Part shown: one piece after another, positions 9,387 through 17,976 of the stretch
Position numbering within the stretch: the first letter of the stretch is position 1
Layout of the letters: each line of letters starts with the position of its first letter
Origin: Bacteroidales bacterium
GTDB lineage: Bacteria > Bacteroidota > Bacteroidia > Bacteroidales > UBA12077
Assembly: GCA_016342685.1 (NCBI GenBank)
Contig: JAEINU010000001.1
Span: 888,169-952,168, forward strand
Direction: 5' to 3'
DNA length: 64,000 nucleotides
Position numbers and translations under genes: made by a program
Notes under the pieces: model-generated
Told to the model about the DNA's origin: nothing
Database searches by the model: none
What the model saw: only the letters and a program-made list of their open reading frames with translations

Positions 9387-9549
9387 GTTATAAGTTTTCA
9401 AATACAATCAAAACCTTTGGTTGAAAAAGATCTTTGGAAAAGTCGTAATTGAACTTTCTCATAATTACTTTGAGACTCTGTGTTATTTATACTAATTCTT
9501 AATAATATAGTATGTTTTATTTACCCAGATTTTTGCATTTTTGTAAACC

Positions 9550-10890
9550 ATGTATGCCATTATAGATATTGAAACAACGGGTTTAAGTCCGATAGCCGAC
9601 AGAATCATAGAAATAGCTATTTATGTTCATGATGGTAATAAGATTATTAATGAATACTCTACCCTAATAAATCCTGAAAGGTTTATTTCAGCAAATATTA
9701 CTCGAATAACTGGTATTACAAATGATATGGTAAAGGATGCACCCAAATTTTGGGAGGTAGCTAAAGAGATTGTAATTTTTACCGAAGGAAAATCTTTTGT
9801 AGCGCACAATGCTTCGTTCGATTATAATTTTGTTAGAAATGAATTTAAAAGCCTAGGTTATGATTACAAGAGAGACAAGTTGTGTACTGTAAAATTAAGT
9901 AGAAAAATTATTCCAAATCATAAATCATACAGCTTAGGGAAGTTATGTTCCGATTTAGGAATTGTAATTGATGGGCGACATAGAGCTGCGGGCGATGCAT
10001 TGGCAACGGTTAAGTTGTTTGAGATCTTATTAGCAACCGATTCTACATTGGGACAGTTAAATTCAAGTAAGTTTTATCACATCGATGCTTCTATAATAAA
10101 GAGCTTACCTGAAGAGCCTGGGGTATATTATTTTCATGATCATAATGGAGATGTTATCTATATTGGTAAAAGCAAGAATCTAAAAACGCGAGTTTTTTCT
10201 CATTTTAGCAACGAGAAAACGTCGAAAGCTCTTAAAATGGTCGATGAGATTCATAATATATCGTATGAATTAACAGGAAGCGAATTAGTAGCTCTTTTGT
10301 TAGAGTCAGACGAAATTAAATCGCAAAAACCCAAATACAATCGTCGACAGCGAAGAGCATCTAACCATTACGGGATCTTCAGTTATATTGATGAATCAGG
10401 ATATATTTGTTTTAGAACCGAAGGAATAAAAAAAGAGACTCCAGTTGTTTCATTTAATTCTGCAAAAGAAGCTCGGGATAGATTATATGTTTTATCTGAA
10501 AAATTCCAATTATGTCAAAAGCTTTGTAATTTATACGATACAACTGGTGCTTGTTTTTACTACCAGTTAAATCATTGCAAAGGGGCGTGTATTCACGAAG
10601 AATCTTCAGATGATTATAATCTACGAGCTCAATCGATGTTAGACGAGCTTTCCTACGATTGGCAAAATTTCTTTATTATTGATATGGGACGTAACGATAA
10701 TGAGAAATCTGTAGTAAAAATCGAAAATGGAAAATATATCGGGTTTGGATATATTGATACTGAATCTATGGGCAATAGTCTTGAGAATTTATCCGATGTA
10801 ATTAAAATTTATCCTGATAACAGAGATGTGCAACAAATAATCAGGACTTACCTTAAACAGCATTCAGTCGAGATGTTAATAAAATATTAA
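9550..10890 (+). CDS. DnaQ-like exonuclease fused to a GIY-YIG (UvrC-type) nuclease with a Cys cluster
   Basis: This 446-residue DNA repair-type fusion opens with a DEDDh 3'-5' exonuclease (residues 1-165): Asp6 and Glu8 in DIETTG, Asp91 in NASFDYNF, His144 and Asp149 in HRAAGDA. A GIY-YIG endonuclease domain follows (about 183-268), with GVYYF, YIGKSKN and catalytic Glu252 in ALLLESDEIK, as in UvrC and Cho. After it comes C326-x8-C335-x7-C343-x3-C347, whose spacing resembles the iron-sulfur cysteines that follow the GIY-YIG domain in UvrC. The C-terminal 90 residues match nothing I know. It lacks UvrC's UvrB-binding and RNase H-like halves. Incision followed by trimming of damaged or branched DNA is the inferred role. 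Confidence 0.88.
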   Translation: MYAIIDIETTGLSPIADRIIEIAIYVHDGNKIINEYSTLINPERFISANITRITGITNDMVKDAPKFWEVAKEIVIFTEGKSFVAHNASFDYNFVRNEFKSLGYDYKRDKLCTVKLSRKIIPNHKSYSLGKLCSDLGIVIDGRHRAAGDALATVKLFEILLATDSTLGQLNSSKFYHIDASIIKSLPEEPGVYYFHDHNGDVIYIGKSKNLKTRVFSHFSNEKTSKALKMVDEIHNISYELTGSELVALLLESDEIKSQKPKYNRRQRRASNHYGIFSYIDESGYICFRTEGIKKETPVVSFNSAKEARDRLYVLSEKFQLCQKLCNLYDTTGACFYYQLNHCKGACIHEESSDDYNLRAQSMLDELSYDWQNFFIIDMGRNDNEKSVVKIENGKYIGFGYIDTESMGNSLENLSDVIKIYPDNRDVQQIIRTYLKQHSVEMLIKY

Positions 10891-11094
10891 TTTCCTTATA
10901 ATAAAGTTTTTGATTGAGAATTAATTTATATTCGTAATAAACTAGAGTAGTCTTTTCTATATTTTATTTAATCAGACAATTAGCATAAAACAGTTCTGTC
11001 TTTACCTCATCGTTGAATTTGTATTTCGATCGATTCTTTGTATATTTAAAAATCCGTGAAACGGAAGATTAAACCCTAAATTACTTATACAAAG

Positions 11095-12252
11095 ATGATT
11101 AAAAAACTATTAATTCCAATAATTCTAATCGGTACAATCATATTGTTTTTATTTGGAAGTTGGCTTTTATGGTTTTTTAAAACCGAGAAACCAATCGATA
11201 TTTATATTCTGGATAAAACAGTTCCTACAGTTGATCGTACTGAGCATAAGTCATTTAATTGGATTTTGAATCATAATAAATATTCGAAGTCCAATGGCGA
11301 TTCTTATGATTTAAAATCTGATTATTATGGTTTCTTTCCATTAAACACAAAATCACAAGAGTTTGATTTTAGAAGTGTTCGTATTCATGAAATTGAGGAT
11401 GTAGCAAATGATTACGATATGGTTTATTATGCCGACACTTATGGAGTGTATTATAACGAATGGTATAAGCAAGGATCATCGGAAGTAAAGCACACTCAGA
11501 AAGTATATGGGGGACTAAATCAGAACGATTATCTGTTATTAAAAGAAATGAAACGCAAAAAGAAATTAATAATAACAGAATTTAATTTATACAATGCACC
11601 AACAAATGGCTTAATACGTGAAAAAGTTGAGAACTTATTTAGTCTTAAGTGGAGTGGTTGGACAGGGAAATATTTTGCAAGTTTAGATACGGTTAATGGA
11701 AATGCTTTTCCAAAATGGATCGTTAACCTATATAAGGAACAAAATAATAATCAATGGAAATTTAAAAACGCGGGAATTGTTCTAATTCATAAATTTGGAA
11801 CCATTGCAATCTTGGAACTTGAAACACATTTAATTGACGAAATTCCGCATATCATTGCGAATCAAGATGCGATAGATCGCTTTGGAGTGCCTGAAGAAAT
11901 TTTCTATTCTCAATGGTTTGATATTACCAACTCTGGCGAGCAAAACGAAATTCTTGCAAACTTTAAAATAAATGTTAATGCTCAAGGTGATTCAATTCTT
12001 AGGAGTTATAATTTAAAGCCAATTTTCCCTGCAGTAATTGAACACACCGGTGATTATAATTTTTATTATTTTGGTGGTGATTTTGCAGAAAATGACTTGA
12101 GCAGTAACACAGCATATTTCGAGGGTTTTCACAATTTAGCTTCAGTATTAAATAGAGATAATTATAACAATACATATACGTTTTTTTGGAAATTCTATGT
12201 CCCAATGATGACAACAATATTGGAGGATTATCAAAAAACACTTGAAAGATAA
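11095..12252 (+). CDS. Membrane-anchored protein of unknown function
   Basis: I do not recognise this 385-residue protein. One N-terminal membrane segment (about residues 5-28, LLIPIILIGTIILFLFGSWL) is followed by a large, presumably periplasmic domain rich in Tyr, Trp and Asn. The alternation of strands such as DMVYYADTYGVYY, KKLIITEFN and AGIVLIHKFGTIAILELE suggests an alpha/beta fold somewhat like class-I glutamine-amidotransferase-type domains, but no catalytic triad is evident. There is no lipobox. It stands alone: about 200 bases of non-coding sequence lie upstream, with no clear motif, and a strong terminator lies downstream. A function in the cell envelope is only a topology-based guess. 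Confidence 0.8.
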   Translation: MIKKLLIPIILIGTIILFLFGSWLLWFFKTEKPIDIYILDKTVPTVDRTEHKSFNWILNHNKYSKSNGDSYDLKSDYYGFFPLNTKSQEFDFRSVRIHEIEDVANDYDMVYYADTYGVYYNEWYKQGSSEVKHTQKVYGGLNQNDYLLLKEMKRKKKLIITEFNLYNAPTNGLIREKVENLFSLKWSGWTGKYFASLDTVNGNAFPKWIVNLYKEQNNNQWKFKNAGIVLIHKFGTIAILELETHLIDEIPHIIANQDAIDRFGVPEEIFYSQWFDITNSGEQNEILANFKINVNAQGDSILRSYNLKPIFPAVIEHTGDYNFYYFGGDFAENDLSSNTAYFEGFHNLASVLNRDNYNNTYTFFWKFYVPMMTTILEDYQKTLER

Positions 12253-12266
12253 CTTTAGTTAATCAC

Positions 12267-12300
12267 AAAAAAATCATACTATTTAGTATGATTTTTTTTA
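12267..12300 (+). terminator. Hairpin terminator after the 385-residue membrane protein gene
   Basis: A-rich AAATCATACTA at 12271-12281 pairs with TAGTATGATTT at 12284-12294, and the second arm extends into eight T residues. It begins 15 bases past the stop. Confidence 0.85.
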
Positions 12301-12363
12301 TACTTCGAAAAAGCATGTGTTTAATGAACGATTATAATTTCACTATTATAAATCTTAAACTCT

Positions 12364-12672
12364 ATGAAAAAATTTCTAAATGAAAAAATGTTTTATGGCT
12401 TACTTTTTGTTTTAACGCTGGTGGTTCTTCTTTCTTCGTGTGCAAATAAAGAATATATTGAACCTTGTCTGGATGGACGTACTTATGGTTTTTGGAGTGG
12501 ATTGTGGCATGGAATTATTGCTCCTTTTGATTTGGTGTTAATGCTTTTTAGAGATGATATTACAGTTTATGCACAAAATAATAATGGTGCTTGGTACGCT
12601 TTTGGATTTTTGATTGGAAGCGGTGGTTGGGGTATTCTTGGAAGCAGAAGCGCAAAAAATAAAAAAAAATAA
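12364..12672 (+). CDS. Small lipoprotein of unknown function
   Basis: This 102-residue protein has a lipoprotein signal ending LVVLLSSC (Cys26) and two later hydrophobic, glycine-rich stretches: FWSGLWHGIIAPFDLVLMLF and WYAFGFLIGSGGWGIL. The aromatic WHG...PF and GFLIGSGGWG patterns recur in short hypothetical membrane proteins of many Gram-negatives, none with a known role that I can name. It ends in a Lys-rich tail. The DUF4197 gene starts only 5 bases downstream, so the two are very likely co-transcribed. Confidence 0.8.
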   Translation: MKKFLNEKMFYGLLFVLTLVVLLSSCANKEYIEPCLDGRTYGFWSGLWHGIIAPFDLVLMLFRDDITVYAQNNNGAWYAFGFLIGSGGWGILGSRSAKNKKK

Positions 12673-12676
12673 GAAC

Positions 12677-13399
12677 ATGAAAAAAATACTTTTTATTCTG
12701 GTAGGTATTGCAATGCTAAGTTCATCGGCAAATGCACAATTTCTTAGAAACTTAAAAAAGAAAGTTGAAAAAACAATTACTGAATCAGATAAATCGGTTC
12801 TTTCTGAAGAAGAAATTGGAAAAGGATTAAAAGAAGCTTTAACAATTGGAATCGAAAAAGGTGTAGAGCAATTATCTAAACAAGATGGATATTTTAAAGA
12901 TCCAGAGATAAAGATTCCGATGCCTAAGGAGGCAAAATCGGTTGAAGAAAAACTTTGCGCAATTGGTCAGGGTAAAAAGGTTGACCAAGCTATCAAATCA
13001 ATGAATAGAGCAGCGGAAGATGCTGCGAGTGAGGCTAAGGGTTTATTTGTAGCAGCAATAAAGGAGATGACATTGAATGATGCTCTTGGAATTTTAAAAG
13101 GAGAGGATGATGCTGCAACCAGATATCTTGAGAATCATACAAGAGATCAACTTGTAGAAAAATTTAAGCCAATAATAAAAACTTCACTTAATAAAGTTGG
13201 AGCAACGAAGCATTGGAAAACAGTTTTTTCTTCGTACAACAAAATACCATTTATAAAAAAAGTAAATCCTAATCTTGATGATTATGTAACAGATCTGGCA
13301 ATAGATGGTTTGTTTATTCAAATTGCTAAAGAAGAGGTCGAAATCAGAAAAAATCCAGTTGCACGAGTAACAGATTTATTGAAGAAAGTATTTGGTTAA
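12677..13399 (+). CDS. DUF4197 family periplasmic protein
   Basis: This 240-residue exported helical protein has a signal peptide MKKILFILVGIAMLSSSANA, cleaved before QFLRNL. The pattern of GLKEALTIGIEKGVEQLSK near the N-terminus, the central FVAAIKEMTLNDALGIL and the later ATRYLENHTRDQL identifies DUF4197, a family of unknown function in proteobacteria and Bacteroidota. I chose the ATG at 12677 because it gives a clean signal peptide. The frame extends upstream to 12614, but only inside the preceding lipoprotein gene. It probably forms an operon with that lipoprotein. No catalytic residues are evident. Confidence 0.88.
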   Translation: MKKILFILVGIAMLSSSANAQFLRNLKKKVEKTITESDKSVLSEEEIGKGLKEALTIGIEKGVEQLSKQDGYFKDPEIKIPMPKEAKSVEEKLCAIGQGKKVDQAIKSMNRAAEDAASEAKGLFVAAIKEMTLNDALGILKGEDDAATRYLENHTRDQLVEKFKPIIKTSLNKVGATKHWKTVFSSYNKIPFIKKVNPNLDDYVTDLAIDGLFIQIAKEEVEIRKNPVARVTDLLKKVFG

Positions 13400-13439
13400 T
13401 TGAAAATTAGGTAGAACTAACATAATTATTTTATTTCAA

Positions 13440-14234
13440 ATGAGTATTGAAAATTTAAAACTAGTATATTTTTCACCAACAAAAACAACGCAAAGTGTAG
13501 TAAAGACAATTGGTAGTGGAACGAATATAAAGCATGTAGAGGAAATCAATTTAACCACTGGTTTCAAAGAAAGTGTTGAATTTGATAAGAATACATTAAC
13601 AATAATAGGAGTTCCTGTTTATGGGGGAAGAGTTCCTCTAGTTGCTTTTGAGCGATTAAAGTCATTAAAAGCAAATAATTCTCCCGTAGTTATCATAACA
13701 GTTTATGGAAATCGAGATTACGATGATGCATTGTTGGAACTGAAAGATTTAGTTAGCGATAATGGATTTATTGTTATTGCAGCTGCAGCTTTTATCGGGG
13801 AACATTCATATTCTACTTTAAATAAGCCAACTGCACAGGGAAGACCAAACTTCTCTGACTTAAAATTGGCTGAAAATTTTGGTGGTGAAATATTCGAAAA
13901 ATTGGTTCGAGTTTCATCTATAGATGAAATTAATGAATTGAAGGTTTCAGGGAATTATCCTTATAAAGAATTAAAAAATAAACCATCTCTTTCGCCTGAA
14001 ACAATATTAGATAAATGTATATTGTGTGGCGAGTGTATCGATGTTTGCCCAACGGGAGCAATTAATATGGATGATCAAATTCACACAATAAAGCAAGATT
14101 GTGTTTGGTGTTTAGCATGTGTAAAATTTTGTAAGCAAAATGCCCGAATAATGGATAATGAAATAATTGAAAATTTTAGAGATTGGTTAGTTGATAATTG
14201 TAGCGATCCAAAAGAAGTGGAGTTGTATATATAG
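13440..14234 (+). CDS. EFR1-type flavodoxin/ferredoxin fusion
   Basis: This 264-residue electron-transfer protein has a flavodoxin-like N-terminal domain (residues 5-155, with the FMN phosphate loop FSPTKTTQSV) and a C-terminal 2[4Fe-4S] ferredoxin domain. The cluster ligands are C193, C196, C199, C203 and C221, C224, C227, C231, in CILCGECIDVCP and CVWCLACVKFC. EFR1 proteins occur in anaerobes and are thought to exchange electrons between flavin and iron-sulfur carriers; their partners are not established. It lies downstream of the DUF4197 gene after 40 bases and converges on the purine permease, sharing a bidirectional terminator. Cytoplasmic. Confidence 0.93.
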   Translation: MSIENLKLVYFSPTKTTQSVVKTIGSGTNIKHVEEINLTTGFKESVEFDKNTLTIIGVPVYGGRVPLVAFERLKSLKANNSPVVIITVYGNRDYDDALLELKDLVSDNGFIVIAAAAFIGEHSYSTLNKPTAQGRPNFSDLKLAENFGGEIFEKLVRVSSIDEINELKVSGNYPYKELKNKPSLSPETILDKCILCGECIDVCPTGAINMDDQIHTIKQDCVWCLACVKFCKQNARIMDNEIIENFRDWLVDNCSDPKEVELYI

Positions 14235-14258
14235 ATTTTAATCTCAATAATAATGGAT

Positions 14259-14300
14259 AATTAATCCCCAAATCAACATATGCAGATTTGGGGATTAATT
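14259..14300. terminator. Bidirectional terminator between EFR1 and the NCS2 permease
   Basis: A perfect 16-bp inverted repeat, AATTAATCCCCAAATC (14259-14274) and its complement at 14285-14300, has a 10-nt loop. It lies between two convergent stop codons. Confidence 0.9.
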
Positions 14301-14303
14301 ATT

Positions 14304-15599
14304 TTATTTAATTATAAACTTGAGTATAAATAATACTGCTAGTATATACATAATTAAAGATACATCTTTAAACTTGCCTGTAAACACTTTTAATATAACG
14401 TAAGCTAGCATTCCAAAAACAATTCCTTCTGCGATACTATATGTTAAAGGCATCATTATAATTGTGAAAAATGCAGGAATTGATTCTGTATAATTATTCA
14501 AATCAATTTTTGTGATTGGAGATAACATAAATAATCCTACCATAATTAATGCTGGTGCTGTTGCAGCTCCTGGGATCATAATAAATAATGGAGCAAAGAA
14601 TAATGCAATAAGAAACATTACTGCAGTTGAAAAGGACGTAAGGCCTGAACGTCCGCCTTCGGCAACTCCAGCGGCACTTTCAACATAAGTAGTAACTGTT
14701 GATGTTCCTAACATTGCACCAAAAGTAGTACCTATAGCATCGGCAAAAAGAGCTTGTTTTACTCTTGGCACTTTTCCATCTTTCGTTAACATACCGGCTT
14801 TATCGGTTACACCTACAAGTGTACCAACAGTATCGAACATATCAACAAATAAGAATGTGAAAAGAACAATAAGCATATCTAATGTAAAAACCTGACTAAA
14901 ATCAAATTTCCAGAAGATAGGTTCTACTGATGGAGGTAAACTCACTAAACCTCCATCTGGAAGTTTAGTTACTCCTAGTATTAGGGCTAATATTGTTGAC
15001 GAAAGAATTCCTATCAAGAGTGAACCTTTTACATTTAACACAAGCAGAATTCCAGTCACTACGATTCCAAAGAATGCAACCCAAGCTGTATGTGACCCCA
15101 TATTTCCTAATTCAACCAAAACAGCATCGTTGTTAACAATAATTCCAGCGTTTTGTAATCCAATAAAAGCTATAAATAAACCAATACCTGCAGATACAGC
15201 ATGTTTTAGGTTTATGGGAATTGCATTTACAATTAACTCACGAATATTGAAAACCGTAAGTAGTATAAAAATTATTCCTTCAATAAAAACAGCAGTTAAG
15301 GCAAATTGCCAACTGTAATTCATCGATAGTACTACTGTAAAAGCAAAAAAAGCATTTAATCCCATTCCTGGAGCTAAGGCAAAAGGCAGTTTTGCCACAA
15401 ACGCCATTATAAGAGTGCCAATAATAGCACTTATTGCCGTAGCGGTAAAAAGTGCTTCTTTATTCATGCCGGTTGCACTTAATATATCTGGATTTACAGC
15501 CAGAATATATGCCATTGTCATAAAGGTAGTTATCCCTGCAAGTACTTCGGTACGAACAGTTGTTTTGTGTTGTTTAATTCCAAATAGTTTGTCTAACAT
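14304..15599 (-). CDS. NCS2/AzgA-type purine permease
   Basis: This 431-residue inner-membrane transporter has 12-14 predicted hydrophobic segments. The AzgA/GhxP-type signatures are clear: TTFMTMAYILAVNPDIL near the N-terminus, LAPGMGLNAFFAF and the later GTSTVTTYVESAAGVAEGGR. Members import adenine, guanine or hypoxanthine with protons. The specific base cannot be told from sequence. It is the second gene of a pair with the Tsx-like outer-membrane protein gene that starts at 16311, separated by 16 bases. Together they give outer- and inner-membrane steps for nucleobase or nucleoside uptake. I saw no purine riboswitch upstream. Confidence 0.93.
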   Translation of the reverse strand: MLDKLFGIKQHKTTVRTEVLAGITTFMTMAYILAVNPDILSATGMNKEALFTATAISAIIGTLIMAFVAKLPFALAPGMGLNAFFAFTVVLSMNYSWQFALTAVFIEGIIFILLTVFNIRELIVNAIPINLKHAVSAGIGLFIAFIGLQNAGIIVNNDAVLVELGNMGSHTAWVAFFGIVVTGILLVLNVKGSLLIGILSSTILALILGVTKLPDGGLVSLPPSVEPIFWKFDFSQVFTLDMLIVLFTFLFVDMFDTVGTLVGVTDKAGMLTKDGKVPRVKQALFADAIGTTFGAMLGTSTVTTYVESAAGVAEGGRSGLTSFSTAVMFLIALFFAPLFIMIPGAATAPALIMVGLFMLSPITKIDLNNYTESIPAFFTIIMMPLTYSIAEGIVFGMLAYVILKVFTGKFKDVSLIMYILAVLFILKFIIK

Positions 15600-15615
15600 C
15601 TTATTTATCTCCTAT

Positions 15616-16311
15616 TTAAAATATCCATTTAGCTCCAAGAGTTGGCATAACATTAAATCCTTCCATGTTAGCAAAATTATTGCTGAACTCGATTTCACTA
15701 CCTACGGAAAAATGATTGTTGATATGATACCACAATTGTGGTTCTGCAATAAAAATAAATTCAGAATCTGTTTTTCCATCGAAGTTAAAATCTGAATCTT
15801 CTTTCCAGAAATCGGCAAAACCACTAAAAGTTATTCTTTTATTAAGAAAATGCAGATACCATACAGTTGTTAATTGAAATGAAACATCCTGTTTGTCAAC
15901 AATATGTTTATACATTGCTTTAAAACTTATTCCTTTCGAGAAATCATTTGCACTAATAGAATAATCAATACCTGCTAGCCAAGAATCATTTATTCGATAG
16001 CCTAAATTTGTACTATCGACATTAAATTGACCAAATCCACCATTATATTCAACATGGATTCCAACTGGCATTTTCTCAGTTTTAAGAACTCTGGCAATTT
16101 CCATATAAGCAAGGCTAATTCCTTTAATATCGCCTACATTATAATCCATATCAACAAAAAAGAATGTATTACCTAATTTGTCGGGTTTAAACATTTCTAA
16201 GGTGGTGGTTACATATTCACGATCTTTACCAAAGTCGTAATGCACTTGTAAATTTTGCGCCAAGATTGAACTGCTGGCAAAAACAAAAATGATCATCAAA
16301 ATTTTTTTCAT
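15616..16311 (-). CDS. DUF5020 family Tsx-like outer-membrane channel
   Basis: This 231-residue protein has a signal peptide (MKKILMIIFVFASSSILA-QN) and an amphipathic beta-strand pattern ending in Phe (LGAKWIF), as expected for an outer-membrane barrel. The start of the mature domain (LQVHYDFGKDREYVTTTLEM, then FFFVDMDY) matches DUF5020, a group related to the nucleoside channel Tsx. Its position directly upstream of an NCS2 purine permease supports a nucleoside or nucleobase pore. The substrate itself is inferred from that neighbour. Confidence 0.85.
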   Translation of the reverse strand: MKKILMIIFVFASSSILAQNLQVHYDFGKDREYVTTTLEMFKPDKLGNTFFFVDMDYNVGDIKGISLAYMEIARVLKTEKMPVGIHVEYNGGFGQFNVDSTNLGYRINDSWLAGIDYSISANDFSKGISFKAMYKHIVDKQDVSFQLTTVWYLHFLNKRITFSGFADFWKEDSDFNFDGKTDSEFIFIAEPQLWYHINNHFSVGSEIEFSNNFANMEGFNVMPTLGAKWIF

Positions 16312-16467
16312 AAAGATTATTATTAATGGTTTAGTTTAAAAATATCTTACAAAATTTGAATTACATCTCTATTAACACAGATACATAGTATGATGTTTAA
16401 ATCGATCTCAATTTTTTGATTTGTTGGGTGATAATAAGGATAATGGAATCAGATTAAGTTTCTTTAC

Positions 16468-17166
16468 TTATCCAATTTCACCAATTTGTTGAAGTTTTTG
16501 TTTGTCGATAATTTCAATTTTCTTTTCCTTAACATTCAGGATGCCTTCCTTATTAAATTTCGACAAGGTATTGATAACACTTTCTTTAGAGTAACCAAGC
16601 ATATTGGCCATTTCTATGCGGTTTACTGGAAGTGTAAAAGAGTTGGATTGGTAAATTCGGCTAAAGTCTAATAACAAAATTGAAAGTGATCCTTCAATGT
16701 TTTTATGATTAAAACGCGAAATGCGATGAATTAATTCACTTGTTAAAACGGACATATGTTTAATGATATGACAGGCAAAATCTCCATTTTGATGAACAAA
16801 TTTCTCGAATAAGTTCATGTCGAATAAACTAATTTTAGTTTTTTCTAGAGCAACAGATGAAAAATCAAAATTATGGCTGGCAAATGTACAGATTATCCCA
16901 ACAAATGATTTTGGAGCAACCATGCTAATTGTCGACATTTGCCCATCTGTCAGTACATCAAGCTTTGCAAGACCACTCTCCATATACATAATATTACTTG
17001 CAACCAATCCTTTTTTTATGATTGTTTCGCCAGCTTCAAATTCAATTTCCATTCTATTTCCTAACAGCTCTTTTTTTTCGTTATCCGTTAATGCATTTAA
17101 ACAATCTTCAGCTGTTATAATATTATTTGGATAATTTTTATCTGATTTTTTAAATCCGTCAAGCAT
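16468..17166 (-). CDS. Crp/Fnr family transcriptional regulator
   Basis: This 232-residue regulator has a cyclic-nucleotide-binding-type beta-roll at about residues 28-140 (EFEAGETIIKKGLVASNIMYMESG) and a C-terminal winged helix-turn-helix at about 165-225 (NRIEMANMLGYSKESVINTLSKF). Only three scattered cysteines are present (22, 93, 131), so it lacks the four-Cys oxygen-sensing cluster of true FNR. The RxxR/E cyclic-AMP pocket is not obvious either. It may sense another ligand or haem. It is transcribed divergently from the osmC-like gene and could control it; that is inferred from position. Confidence 0.92.
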   Translation of the reverse strand: MLDGFKKSDKNYPNNIITAEDCLNALTDNEKKELLGNRMEIEFEAGETIIKKGLVASNIMYMESGLAKLDVLTDGQMSTISMVAPKSFVGIICTFASHNFDFSSVALEKTKISLFDMNLFEKFVHQNGDFACHIIKHMSVLTSELIHRISRFNHKNIEGSLSILLLDFSRIYQSNSFTLPVNRIEMANMLGYSKESVINTLSKFNKEGILNVKEKKIEIIDKQKLQQIGEIG

Positions 17167-17187
17167 GATATGTATAGTTTAATAAAA

Positions 17188-17199
17188 TCAATTAATTGA
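17188..17199. promoter_or_regulatory. Perfect 12-bp palindrome between divergent Crp/Fnr and OsmC genes
   Basis: TCAATTAATTGA lies 22 bases upstream of the Crp/Fnr start codon, in the shared 179-base divergent region. It could be an operator. It is short and AT-rich, so chance is possible. Confidence 0.25.
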
Positions 17200-17305
17200 A
17201 TTACATATTGGATGATGCAAAATTACATCTTATTGTATAAATAATTAAATGTTATACAGCTTAAATAAAAGATGTTAAAAATATCACAGAACAAAAAACT
17301 CAAAA

Positions 17306-17313
17306 TATCTTTG
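17306..17313 (+). promoter_or_regulatory. Bacteroidota-type -7 promoter box for osmC-like gene
   Basis: TATCTTTG matches the TAnnTTTG consensus of Bacteroidota primary sigma-factor promoters exactly. It lies 32 bases before the ATG. No clear -33 TTTG was seen, so the call is tentative. Confidence 0.4.
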
Positions 17314-17345
17314 CTGTGAAATAATTAACAAATAAATATCAAGAT

Positions 17346-17780
17346 ATGGCAGATTTAAGATTTAGAGTGAAAGCTCATAGCGAGAATCCAACAAAAACTA
17401 TAGTAAAAGCAAGAGGATTCGAAATAGTTATTGATGAACCAGAAGATTTAGGTGGAACGAACCAAGGTGCAAACCCTGTTGAGTTTGTATTAGCAGCTTA
17501 TGCAGGATGTTTAAATGTAATGGCTCATGTTTGTGCAAAGGAATTAGGTTTTGAAATGCGTGGAATTAAAATCGATATTGTAGGAAATTTAAATCCAGCT
17601 CGATTATTTGGACAATCGTTCGAAGAACGTGCTGGTTACAAAGAAATAAAAGTAGTTTTAAATCCAGATTGTGATGCAGACGACGCTACCAAAACTAAGT
17701 GGTTAGCTGCTATTTTGGATCGTTGCCCAGTGGGTGATAACCTAAAACATGTAACAGAAATTAAGGCCGAGCTTAAATAG
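17346..17780 (+). CDS. OsmC/Ohr family peroxide-detoxification protein
   Basis: This 144-residue protein is of OsmC type. Two conserved redox cysteines are present, one in the central helix (YAGCLNVMAHV) and one near the C-terminus (DRCPVGDNL), which is the catalytic Cys pair of thiol-dependent organic hydroperoxide reductases. The N-terminal GGTNQGANPVEFVLAAYAGC segment is the family signature. It would reduce peroxides in the cytoplasm and fits the oxidative-stress theme. It stands alone with its own promoter-like box and terminator, opposite a Crp/Fnr regulator that may control it. Confidence 0.92.
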   Translation: MADLRFRVKAHSENPTKTIVKARGFEIVIDEPEDLGGTNQGANPVEFVLAAYAGCLNVMAHVCAKELGFEMRGIKIDIVGNLNPARLFGQSFEERAGYKEIKVVLNPDCDADDATKTKWLAAILDRCPVGDNLKHVTEIKAELK

Positions 17781-17803
17781 TAATTCAAGCTTTCAATATT
17801 AAG

Positions 17804-17833
17804 GGTCGTATCAGTATTGATACGACCTTTTTT
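17804..17833 (+). terminator. Rho-independent terminator of the osmC-like gene
   Basis: GGTCGTATCA at 17804-17813 pairs with TGATACGACC at 17818-17827 around GTAT, and a six-T run follows. Confidence 0.9.
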
Positions 17834-17976
17834 GTTTTAATTAATTGTCTAATTTCAAAAGACGATAATATTTTAGTTCTTAGAATTTATTTTAAACATA
17901 TTTCTTTCAAATTTGTATTTATTAATAATTATTATTCAGGCTAATAAGCTAAGAATGTTAAGGTAATTTTAACAAT

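Noticed and set aside
12614-12676. Upstream extension of the DUF4197 gene
   Set aside because: It overlaps the preceding lipoprotein gene and would bury the signal peptide that begins at the ATG at 12677.
16312-16467. Purine riboswitch upstream of the Tsx-like/permease pair
   Set aside because: I could not find the three-helix junction core or its conserved loops; the region is plain AT-rich sequence.
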